From: Niabella drilacis
GTDB taxonomy: Bacteria > Bacteroidota > Bacteroidia > Chitinophagales > Chitinophagaceae
Assembly: GCF_900101395.1 (NCBI RefSeq)
Contig: NZ_FMZO01000002.1
Location: forward strand, 199,840 to 263,839
Direction of reading: 5' to 3'
DNA: 64,000 nt
The notes beneath the pieces are model-generated. The model ran no database searches. It was not told where the DNA came from and saw nothing but the letters and a program-made list of their open reading frames with translations. Shown piece by piece: positions 10,301-17,761 of this stretch (the stretch's first letter is position 1; each line of letters begins with the position of its first letter). A program made the translations under genes and the position numbers.

Positions 10301-10868
10301 TGTGAATAAAGATGGTCAGATAACCGAGGCCGACCAGGTACCTATTGGCTACCCCACCAACCCCGAGATCAACTACGGGTTTGGTATTTCCTCCGGGTAT
10401 AAGGGCATCGATTTTTCTGTTTTCTTTAATGGTATTGCACGCGAATCCTTCTGGATCAATGTGGCTGGTTTTGATAATAACGGGCGGTATGCAGGAACGG
10501 CACCTTTTGTGGCTGGCACACAGGTGCTGAAGGCCTATGCCGACAGTTACTGGTCGGAAGAGAACCAGAATGTTTATGCCATCTGGCCCCGCCTCAGCGA
10601 AAATATTCACGCCAATAATACAAAGATCAGTACCTGGTTTATGCGGAACGGTGCTTTCCTGCGGCTGAAACAGGTAGAGCTGGGGTATACCATGCCCAGG
10701 AACATATTAAAAAAGCTCAGCGCCTCTACCTTACGGATTTACGTAAATGCCATGAACCCGCTTACCTTCAGCAACTTTAAATTATGGGATCCGGAGATGG
10801 GCGGAAATGGTCTTGGTTACCCGATCCAGAAAGTGTACAATGCGGGTATACAGCTAACATTTAATTAA
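7389..10868 (+). CDS. SusC/RagA family TonB-linked outer-membrane transporter with STN domain
   Basis: A TonB-dependent outer-membrane channel that imports glycan fragments together with the SusD lipoprotein encoded next. The 1159 residues contain an N-terminal signal region, an STN domain (about 55-130) for signalling to FecR, a carboxypeptidase-regulatory-like domain (about 138-210), a TonB-box-like EEVVIVGFG (219-227), the plug domain (GRIAGLIAF, FFIRGVTTFG, ARGANGVILIATKRG) and a 22-strand-type barrel to the C-terminus. The ATG at 7389 gives a 32-residue leader. The ATG at 7485 (MKLTVLLLVAFCLKAG) starts directly at a standard signal peptide and may be the real start. It heads the SusCD operon; SusD follows after 29 bp. 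Confidence 0.96.
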   Translation: MNFNIHSGGNVLRRIVRLLLPCGAIKSKTFLVMKLTVLLLVAFCLKAGASAWSQQITIKARNEPFKKVMEQIGQQSGYSILADVKELNNARNLSLSLKNVPLKQALEVCFADQPFSYQLMDKTILITSRKQYVVPLSWVLNGKVINEKGEPVAGASVSVKNSNRGASTDLNGKFMIEVDAETDSLMITYVGYKQKTIAVGTAKDITITLEVDLEKQKIEEVVIVGFGTQKKKDMVGAVTSVTPSDLKIPASNLTTALAGRIAGLIAFQRSGEPGNDNAQFFIRGVTTFGYKKDPLILIDGIEVTTTDLARLRVEDIASFSILKDATSTAVYGARGANGVILIATKRGGVGKAKISLNAENSVSMPTRDLELADPVTYMKMANEARATRGNLQLLYSQEKIERTAQPGANPYIFPAVDWREMLFKKQTMNQRYYLNVSGGGGVARYFVSGSMTRDNGVLKVDNRNNFNNNISLKSYSLRSNIDIDVTKSTLLTVRLNGNFDDYTGPVLGGDAMYYAVMHANPAMYPAFFAPDSANQYANHILFGGTTKTGMLNPYAEMVRGYKDYSRSLMLAQLELKQDLGAITKGLNWRTMMNTNRLSYFDVSRFYNPYYYEVGGYDLLNNTYSLLPINEQTGTEYLGYSEGPKTVQTFFYLESALNYNRTFGGKHNISGLLVYMMNQRLNGNAGDLQLSLPFRNVGVSGRATYGYNERYYAEFNFGYNGSERFSTDKRFGFFPSAGIAWNISNETFFEPIKKVVNNFKLRYTYGLVGNDAIGSPQDRFFYLSNVNMNSGSRAASFGFGDGASTTYALSGVQVNRYANDNITWEKSKQQNLGIEMGILEDLNLKADFFKQERTNILMTRYVPASMGLAAATMANVGKASSKGIDASLDYKKNIGDNFWISGLANFTYAKSRYDVYEEPDYKDKYRSHVGQSIGQVYGYIAERLFIDDAEAANAPRQNSTDPVLGGDIKYLDVNKDGQITEADQVPIGYPTNPEINYGFGISSGYKGIDFSVFFNGIARESFWINVAGFDNNGRYAGTAPFVAGTQVLKAYADSYWSEENQNVYAIWPRLSENIHANNTKISTWFMRNGAFLRLKQVELGYTMPRNILKKLSASTLRIYVNAMNPLTFSNFKLWDPEMGGNGLGYPIQKVYNAGIQLTFN

Positions 10869-10897
10869 TTCTTCCGGCAGATAAATTCAACAGATAT

Positions 10898-12796
10898 ATG
10901 AAAAGAATTTTGTTCTACAGCACAATACTTTTGATCATAGCAGCAGCGTCCTGCAAAAAATATGTGGACATAGTGCCCGATAAGATTGCAACCATTGAGA
11001 ATGCTTTTACCAGCAGGCAGCAGGCAGAAAAATTTTTGTTCACCTGTTACTCCTATATGCCCAGGGACGCCGAAGTGAACGTGAATCCCGGTCTTACCGG
11101 GGGCGATGAGCTGATACCGCTTCAGTCCCGCTGGGGCTCCGTTGGATATATGTTTGGGATTGCGCGGGGCAACCAGAATTTTGTAACGCCCATTGGGAAT
11201 GACCAGTATTGGGGGGCCATGTTCAGAGCGCTCCGCGATTGCAATATATTCCTGGAACATATCGGCAGCGTGCCGGGTATGCGCCCCTGGGAGCGGACCA
11301 ACTGGATCGCAGAAGTGAAATTCCTGAAAGCATACTATCATTTTCTCCTGGTGCGGGCCTATGGTCCCATTCCGCTGGTAAAAGAAAACCTTCCGGTAGA
11401 TGCGCCCATGGAACAAACAAAGGTAAAGCGCATGCCGGTGGATTCCTGTTTCGGGTATATTGCCCAGCTGCTGGATGAAGCCAGGGATTCCCTGCCCGAT
11501 GCTATTGAACGGCAGGACCTGCTGGGCAAGATCTCCCGTCCCGTGGCTTATGCCTTCAGGGCAAAAGTACTGGTCACTGCAGCCAGCCCGTTGTTCAACG
11601 GCAATACCGATCAGGCCGGTCTTAAAAACAGGGATGGAGGGCCATTGTTTACCCAGGCAGCTGATCCGGCAAAATGGGAAAAAGCGGCTGCCGCCTGTAA
11701 AGAGGCTGTGGACCTGTGTACTTCCCTGGGGTATAAACTCTACACGATGGACCCGGTTTACAAAGGAGTGAAACTGACCAGTACCATTCAAACCCAGCTC
11801 AGCCTTCGCAACAGCATGGCGGTCAAATGGAACAGCGAGATCATCTGGGCCAATACACAAAGCCTGGCCGGCTACGTGCAGGCCGCAGCCGGGTTGCGGT
11901 GGGATCCTGCTTTCAGCGACAACACGGCGGTACAAAATATCCTGGATGCACCGTTAAAAATAGCAGAGTCCTTTTACAGCAGGAACGGCGTCCCGATCGA
12001 GGAAGACAAAACCTATAATTACAACAGCCGGTACGACCTGCGGACGGCAACAAAAGAGGAAGGACTGTATGTACGCCAGGGCTATGTTACAGCAGGACTG
12101 AATTTTGACCGGGAGCCGCGCTTTTATGCCGACCTGGCCTTTGATGGCGGGATCTGGTACGGGCAGGGCCGTTTTGATGACAGCAACCCCCTCAACCTGT
12201 TTTACATCCAGGGCAAAAAAGGCCAATTCAACGGACTGGCCAACCCGGCCTATGGTCCTGTTACGGGGTATACTTTTAAAAAATGCATCAACTTCGAAAA
12301 TGTGATCGGGAATACCGGTACTTATACCGTGCTTTCCTACCCCTGGCCAATGATCCGGCTGGCCGATCTGTACCTGTTGTATGCGGAAGCACTAAATGAA
12401 GTAGAAGGACCGACGGCCGATGTTTACCAGTATGTGAACCTCGTAAGACAAAGGGCCGGCATCCCGGACGTACAAACAGCATGGACCAATTTTTCCAGGA
12501 ACTCCGCAAAGTTCACCACGAAAGACGGCATGCGCAGTATCATTCATCGCGAGCGCAACCTGGAGCTGGCTTTTGAAGGGCATAAGTTCTGGGACACACG
12601 CAGGTGGAAGGACGACGCCATCCGGGAATACAACGGCGACCTGCGCGGCTGGGATATAAGCCAGCAGCAGGCTGCGGCTTATTATAACCCGGTAACCCTG
12701 TTTACACAGAAATTTACCTTAAGGGACTACTTCTGGCCGATTGCCGAAGCGGAACTAACGGCAAACAGGAACCTGGTTCAAAATCTTGGCTGGTAA
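10898..12796 (+). CDS. SusD/RagB family nutrient-binding outer-membrane lipoprotein
   Basis: This surface lipoprotein binds glycan and forms the lid of the SusC channel. The 632 residues start with a lipoprotein signal ending at Cys19 (IIAAASCKKY). Family features follow: the helical N-terminal part (FLKAYYHFLLVRAYGPIPLV) and the C-terminal SusD signature (PMIRLADLYLLYAEALNEV, then IIHRERNLELAFEGHKFWDTRRW). The Lys/Asp residues after Cys19 fit a surface-exposed lipoprotein, though the export signal is not strict. It lies 29 bp after susC and 25 bp before the next lipoprotein, so it is in the same operon. The second SusD in this window (58784-60691) is a clear paralogue. Confidence 0.96.
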   Translation: MKRILFYSTILLIIAAASCKKYVDIVPDKIATIENAFTSRQQAEKFLFTCYSYMPRDAEVNVNPGLTGGDELIPLQSRWGSVGYMFGIARGNQNFVTPIGNDQYWGAMFRALRDCNIFLEHIGSVPGMRPWERTNWIAEVKFLKAYYHFLLVRAYGPIPLVKENLPVDAPMEQTKVKRMPVDSCFGYIAQLLDEARDSLPDAIERQDLLGKISRPVAYAFRAKVLVTAASPLFNGNTDQAGLKNRDGGPLFTQAADPAKWEKAAAACKEAVDLCTSLGYKLYTMDPVYKGVKLTSTIQTQLSLRNSMAVKWNSEIIWANTQSLAGYVQAAAGLRWDPAFSDNTAVQNILDAPLKIAESFYSRNGVPIEEDKTYNYNSRYDLRTATKEEGLYVRQGYVTAGLNFDREPRFYADLAFDGGIWYGQGRFDDSNPLNLFYIQGKKGQFNGLANPAYGPVTGYTFKKCINFENVIGNTGTYTVLSYPWPMIRLADLYLLYAEALNEVEGPTADVYQYVNLVRQRAGIPDVQTAWTNFSRNSAKFTTKDGMRSIIHRERNLELAFEGHKFWDTRRWKDDAIREYNGDLRGWDISQQQAAAYYNPVTLFTQKFTLRDYFWPIAEAELTANRNLVQNLGW

Positions 12797-12821
12797 AAAT
12801 ATTCATTTCAATTAATATCAT

Positions 12822-14021
12822 ATGAGAAGAAAATATTGGGTACAGGCATTGCTGGCGTTGCTGATCCTGGCAGGATGCGGCAAAGAAGCCGTTTACAACT
12901 ACACAGATCCGGGCGCCCCGGCACCGGCCCCTATTACAGATATACAAGTGGTGCCTACTCCGGGCGGGGGGTACATCCTCTATAAGCTGCCGGTAGACCC
13001 CAACCTGTCTTATGTAAAAGCAGAGTATGAATTGCAGCCGGGTGTTAAAAGCGAGACGAAGACCTCGATTTTTAATGATACGCTCAAAATAACAGGGTTT
13101 GGCGATACGCGGGAGCGCACCATATCGGTTTACAGCGTGGGAAAGAATGAAAAGAGATCCGAGCCGGTTACTGTTCATCTTACGCCGCTGACACCACCGG
13201 TAGCTTCCGTTTTTAATTCGCTTGTAGTGGCGCCGGCCTTCGGCGGGGTGTCGGTAAAATATGAAAACCCAACTGGTACCAACCTGGTTACAACGCTGCT
13301 CTATGATAGTACCGGCAACGGAACCTGGAAGGAAGTACGCTCCTATTATTCGGCAGCTACCACCGGTGTTTTTTCTGTCAGGGGATTTGATGCAACGCCT
13401 CACCGGTTTGCCGTATACCTGCGCGACCGATGGAACAACCATTCCGATAGCCTGCAAAAAATGATTACACCACTGTTTGAACAGTTCATTCCCAAGAATA
13501 CCTGGAAAGCCCTGTACCTGCCCAACGACGGATACCAGTATGTGGAAAGCTTTAGCCTGCCGCATGTGTATGACGGCATTTGGGGCAGCGGCCGGTACGA
13601 CGGAATATTTGCCTCCCGTCACACGCTCGATATTCCGCAGTGGATCACACTGGACCTGGGGGTTACCATCCGGTTTAGCCGGATGAAGGTATGGCACTAT
13701 TTTGAGTCGCCCTTTGCAGGCGCCAGCGTAAGAGCTTTTGAGATATGGGGCTCCAATAACCCGGCGGCAGACGGCAGCTGGGATAGCTGGACCAAACTGA
13801 GCAGCTTTGAATTTGTAAAGCCTTCCGGGTTGCCGCAGGGACAGGTAACGGCAGATGATATCAACTATTCGGTAACCAACGGGGGCGATTTTGATTTCCC
13901 GGTGGATCTGCAGGGAACCTACCGTTATGTCCGTTTTAAAACCGTTGCCACCTATGCCAGCTCGGGGCCTATCGGCCAGGTAGTACTACCGGAGATCAGC
14001 TTCTGGGGCGTTATTCAATAA
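12822..14021 (+). CDS. DUF4959/DUF5126/DUF5000 domain lipoprotein (SusE-position glycan-binding candidate)
   Basis: A PUL-associated lipoprotein of 399 residues in the position usually held by SusE/F-type surface glycan-binding proteins. The lipobox ends at Cys19 (ALLILAGCGKE). An N-terminal DUF4959-like domain covers about 25-120, with the stretch YVKAEYELQPGVKSETKTS. A DUF5126-like middle follows (about 125-210). The DUF5000/discoidin-like C-terminus contains WITLDLGVTIRFSRMKVWHYF and ends YRYVRFKTVATYASSGPIGQVVLPEISFW. The discoidin-like fold suggests carbohydrate binding, but no ligand is known. It is paralogous to 57500-58741 in PUL-2. Gaps of 25 and 28 bp place it in the operon. Confidence 0.85.
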   Translation: MRRKYWVQALLALLILAGCGKEAVYNYTDPGAPAPAPITDIQVVPTPGGGYILYKLPVDPNLSYVKAEYELQPGVKSETKTSIFNDTLKITGFGDTRERTISVYSVGKNEKRSEPVTVHLTPLTPPVASVFNSLVVAPAFGGVSVKYENPTGTNLVTTLLYDSTGNGTWKEVRSYYSAATTGVFSVRGFDATPHRFAVYLRDRWNNHSDSLQKMITPLFEQFIPKNTWKALYLPNDGYQYVESFSLPHVYDGIWGSGRYDGIFASRHTLDIPQWITLDLGVTIRFSRMKVWHYFESPFAGASVRAFEIWGSNNPAADGSWDSWTKLSSFEFVKPSGLPQGQVTADDINYSVTNGGDFDFPVDLQGTYRYVRFKTVATYASSGPIGQVVLPEISFWGVIQ

Positions 14022-14049
14022 ATTAACAAAGGCTAAAATTGTAGTAACA

Positions 14050-15159
14050 ATGAATCATAAGTACCAGCTCTCAATAGGCGTGTTATTATTATTGCTGAGC
14101 GCCGCTTGTACCAAAATAGACAACAGCTATAAAGATTTTGTAGTACCCGGGGGAAGGGTTTATGTGGAAAAACCCAGGAATGCAGCCGCTTATGCAGGGT
14201 ATCATAAAGTTCAGATAGCCTGGGTAAAGGCTTCGGACCCCAATGTTTCAGGAGCAAAGATCTACTGGAACAACTATGCCGATTCTGTGATGATAACCGT
14301 AAATCCGCAGCAGGATACGGTCCGTACCGTCATCAATGGATTACTGGAGCAGTATTATACATTTGTGATCCAGACTTTTGATAAGAACGGAAACACTTCC
14401 GTACCGGTGGAGATCACCGGTCGCTCTATTGGCGATACCTACCTGTCGGGCCTTTCGCAGCGCTTCCTGCAATCCGCCTTTTACCGTTCGGGAACATTTA
14501 ATGCAAAGTGGGGAGCCGCGGCTGTATATAACGGCGCGGTAGGGGTAAAGATCTTTTATACCGACGTGGCAGGTAAGGCAAAGGAAAAATTTGTTCCTAA
14601 CGATGAAACGAATACTATTATCAGTGATTACAGCGATACTACGGGTTTCAGGTATACAACGCTTTATAAAGCGGACACATCGGCCATCGACACTATTTAT
14701 ACCCCCATGTCGGCAATAGCAGATATCAAAATGGATAAATCGTTGTGGAAAGTAGTGGCATTCTCTACCCAGCACCCGGGGGCAGACAATGCAGCAACCA
14801 ACCTGATCGACGGTACTTTTACAACCCGCTGGCATACCCTGGCGTCGGGCTCCTCCTATCCGCATTTTATTGTGGTGGATATGGGCTCCATGATAACGAT
14901 CTCCAAATTCAGCGTGGAAAGAACCAATAAAGACGCGCCTAATGGTGATGAACGGGGCCCCGATAAATTTCAGCTCCTGGTCAGCAATGATAACACAAGC
15001 TGGACAGACCTGGGTGTTTTTAATTTTAACCGGTTTGTTGATGGGGAACAAATGTATAATATTGCAAATGCACCGAAGTCCAGGTATTTCAAATTTGTTG
15101 GTTTGTCCGGTCCCCAGGCTTATATGGTGCTGGGCGAGGTGAGTGTTTATGGGTTCTGA
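14050..15159 (+). CDS. DUF4998 lipoprotein with C-terminal F5/8-type discoidin domain
   Basis: A 369-residue lipoprotein whose signal peptide ends at Cys20 (LLLLLSAACTK). The DUF4998 region covers about 30-215, recognisable from VQIAWVKASDPNVSGAKIYW and SIGDTYLSGL. The C-terminal about 140 residues look like a discoidin (coagulation factor 5/8 type C) carbohydrate-binding module: ATNLIDGTFTTRWHT, FIVVDMGSMITISKFSVER and YFKFVGLSG. It is probably a surface glycan-binding component of PUL-1. The counterpart in PUL-2 (56702-57454) has the DUF4998 part but no discoidin module. Confidence 0.85.
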   Translation: MNHKYQLSIGVLLLLLSAACTKIDNSYKDFVVPGGRVYVEKPRNAAAYAGYHKVQIAWVKASDPNVSGAKIYWNNYADSVMITVNPQQDTVRTVINGLLEQYYTFVIQTFDKNGNTSVPVEITGRSIGDTYLSGLSQRFLQSAFYRSGTFNAKWGAAAVYNGAVGVKIFYTDVAGKAKEKFVPNDETNTIISDYSDTTGFRYTTLYKADTSAIDTIYTPMSAIADIKMDKSLWKVVAFSTQHPGADNAATNLIDGTFTTRWHTLASGSSYPHFIVVDMGSMITISKFSVERTNKDAPNGDERGPDKFQLLVSNDNTSWTDLGVFNFNRFVDGEQMYNIANAPKSRYFKFVGLSGPQAYMVLGEVSVYGF

Positions 15160-15422
15160 GGGATCAGCGGAGATGGCGTTTCCCTGGTACCGCTTCTGCG
15201 AATGGTATTGCAACCGGCAAATGATGCGGGAAGCGCTGCGTGTAGTTTTATAGCATCCCTTCCGGAACAGAACCGGTCTTCCCCTAAAAAGAGGTGTTCA
15301 TGAATGTTCAGGACAGGCAATTGATGATTTTGAGTTACATTCAGCAGGGCATTGTTAAAAAGCTTCTTTAGATGGAAGGGGTTTGCCCGCACCCTTACCT
15401 CAGCAATATCACAGGATTGGCC

Positions 15423-17516
15423 ATGAACCATTATATCAGGATAAAGGCCCGCAGCAGCGGCCGGACAGGAGAAGCCCGTACGCGGTGCTGGTACCTTGTT
15501 TGCTTTGGCAGGCGTACGGTCTTCCTGTTTTATGTGCTTTTTTGTTCCTTTTCTTCTATTGCCCGGAGCGGCCCGCCGGCCCTCATCCCGCTTCCGCAGG
15601 AACTGCAATGGACGCAGGACCGCTTTGATCTGTCCAAAGCCCAAACGATCTATGTGCCGCAGAAAGCGCTGGCGTCCGTTGTAGCCCGGTTCCGGCCGGC
15701 GGCATTAAAAAAGCTTACGGTCAAACAGGGACATCCGGGTGCAAAGGAGACCGGCTATATCTTGATAGGACTGGATGAGCTGCAGGCACCTTATCATGCA
15801 GAAGAAGCCTACCAGATCCGGAGCTCAGAAAGTAGTGTACGGCTGATAGCCAATACCACACACGGCGTCTTTAATGGCTTGCAGACACTGGGGCAGCTGA
15901 TCAGCAACAATCGGATCCCTGGTTGTATCATTAAAGATTACCCGGCTTTTTCCTGGAGGGGATACATGGTGGATGTGGGGCGTAATTTTCAGTCGGTGGA
16001 TCAGCTGAAACAGCAGATCGATAAAATGGCGGCATATAAGCTCAATATCTTTCATTTTCATCTTACTGAGAATGTGGCGTGGAGACTACAGATCCGGAAA
16101 TATTCCGCATTAACGGCAGCAGCGAATATGACGCGCAATAAAGGGGATTATTATACCGTAGCGGATATGAAGGAACTCATCCGCTATTGCCGGGAGCGGT
16201 TTATAACGCTGGTTCCGGAAATTGATATGCCGGGTCATAGCGAGGCATTTACCCGGTCCATGGGCACAAATATGCAAAGCGACCGTGGGGCTGCGATCAT
16301 GCAGGATATTTTAAGAGAGGTCTGTGCAACTTATGATGTGCCCTATATACATATCGGTGCCGATGAGGTGTCCATCACCAATAAAAATTTTGTTCCGGGA
16401 GCTGAAGCATTGCTGGATTCCTGTGGAAAAAAGGTCATCGCCTGGAACCCGGGGGAGGCCAAAAGCAGCAAAACGATGCAGCATTTGTGGAAGGCGGAAG
16501 ACCGGCATTATAAAAATGATACGATTGGAAAATACATCGACTCCCGGTTCCTTTACATCAGTGATATGGACCCGGAGAATACGGTGGTCACGATTTTTAA
16601 CCGTAAATTTTTTGAGCAGGATCATGGGAATAAAAATTTGCTGGGCGCCGAGATCTGCTTATGGAATGACCGGAGGGTAGCAGATCAAAAGGATCTTTTG
16701 ATACAGAATACCCTCTATCCTGCAATGCTTACATTTGCCGAGCGGAGCTGGCGCGGGGGAGGTTATGATGGAGTTTCTTTTGCCATTGGAGCCGGTAAGC
16801 CGGAACGTATAAAGGATTTTGAAGACTTTGAGCAGCGCCTGCTGGATCATAAACGGGAACATTTTGCCGCATTGCCATTTAACTATGTAAAGCAAACGGG
16901 TATCCGCTGGAAGCTTTTAGGGCCGTTTAAAAATAACGGGGACCTGGGGCAGTCGTTCTGGCCGGAGCAAGGGGGCGCTTCATTAAAAGATTCGGCCGGG
17001 ATACCGGTTACCGGCGGTACGGTTTGGCTCTGGCATACGCACTATCCGCTTACAGGCGCCTGGGTGCAGGATCCCCGAACCCAGACTACCTGGTATGCCT
17101 ATACCTGTTTCCTCAGCCCGGTTTCAGGAACGGTCGATTTCTGGCTCGACACCAAGGACCAGTCAAAATCCGGCGCGGATGCAACGCCTCCGAAGGGGGA
17201 ATGGGACTATAATAAAAGCAAAATCTGGATCAACCGGCAGCGGATCGATCCGCCGGTATTCCAATTTGCCGGGCGAAAAAGCGGGCTGCTTGAAGACCCG
17301 CTTGTAGATGAAATGTTCTATATCCGCCCGCCCCGGAAAATAGTGGTTCATAAAGGGTGGAACAGCATTCTGGTGAAACTTCCCGTAGACCAGTTTGACC
17401 CGTTAAAGGACTGGCAGGTGCCTCCCAAACTTATGTTTACCGTTATTCCCTTAAAAAAAACGCAGGGGGAACTAAACCGGGAAAGCACCGGCTGGCTGTT
17501 CGATCCCGGAAAGTAG
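15423..17516 (+). CDS. Glycoside hydrolase family 20 enzyme (beta-N-acetylhexosaminidase type)
   Basis: GH20 enzymes remove terminal beta-linked GlcNAc/GalNAc by substrate-assisted catalysis using an Asp-Glu pair. From the ATG at 15423 the protein has 697 residues; an upstream in-frame ATG at 15372 would add 17. A hydrophobic export signal spans about 31-47, then a GH20b-type N-domain, then the catalytic barrel (SWRGYMVDVGRNF, VPEIDMPGHSEA). The catalytic pair is visible in HIGADEV (Asp314-Glu315). The usual HLTDDQGWR segment reads HLTENVAWR here. A C-terminal region of about 200 residues beyond the barrel looks like an added beta-rich module. It closes PUL-1 after a 260-bp gap, so it may also have its own promoter. 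Confidence 0.88.
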   Translation: MNHYIRIKARSSGRTGEARTRCWYLVCFGRRTVFLFYVLFCSFSSIARSGPPALIPLPQELQWTQDRFDLSKAQTIYVPQKALASVVARFRPAALKKLTVKQGHPGAKETGYILIGLDELQAPYHAEEAYQIRSSESSVRLIANTTHGVFNGLQTLGQLISNNRIPGCIIKDYPAFSWRGYMVDVGRNFQSVDQLKQQIDKMAAYKLNIFHFHLTENVAWRLQIRKYSALTAAANMTRNKGDYYTVADMKELIRYCRERFITLVPEIDMPGHSEAFTRSMGTNMQSDRGAAIMQDILREVCATYDVPYIHIGADEVSITNKNFVPGAEALLDSCGKKVIAWNPGEAKSSKTMQHLWKAEDRHYKNDTIGKYIDSRFLYISDMDPENTVVTIFNRKFFEQDHGNKNLLGAEICLWNDRRVADQKDLLIQNTLYPAMLTFAERSWRGGGYDGVSFAIGAGKPERIKDFEDFEQRLLDHKREHFAALPFNYVKQTGIRWKLLGPFKNNGDLGQSFWPEQGGASLKDSAGIPVTGGTVWLWHTHYPLTGAWVQDPRTQTTWYAYTCFLSPVSGTVDFWLDTKDQSKSGADATPPKGEWDYNKSKIWINRQRIDPPVFQFAGRKSGLLEDPLVDEMFYIRPPRKIVVHKGWNSILVKLPVDQFDPLKDWQVPPKLMFTVIPLKKTQGELNRESTGWLFDPGK

Positions 17517-17577
17517 AAAAGAACGCTCTTCCGGCGGGTAACTAATTTTCCTGCAATAATTGCATAAAGTATTTATT

Positions 17578-17596
17578 CTGACTGAATTATAGTCAG
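17578..17596. promoter_or_regulatory. Inverted repeat upstream of clpB
   Basis: CTGACT and AGTCAG (6-bp arms, 7-nt spacer) lie 166 bp before the clpB start. A second short inverted repeat (CCCCG-N6-CGGGG) sits at 17706-17721. Either could be an operator or leader hairpin. I could not identify a CIRCE element. Confidence 0.3.
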
Positions 17597-17761
17597 TTTG
17601 AAGGGGTGCTTCCTGACAAAATTTCCGCTAAAACCGGCTTGGATTTTGATTTGCTATGTTGGTACCGGCAGCAGGTCGCTGATCCCGGATGTCTGAACAC
17701 ATCCACCCCGAAGTTCCGGGGTAAGATCAGGGGAACCTGTAACCATTAACAACAACAAATT

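Noticed and set aside
17641-17760. Riboswitch or leader RNA before clpB
   Set aside because: Only short isolated inverted repeats are present; no known riboswitch core could be recognised by eye.
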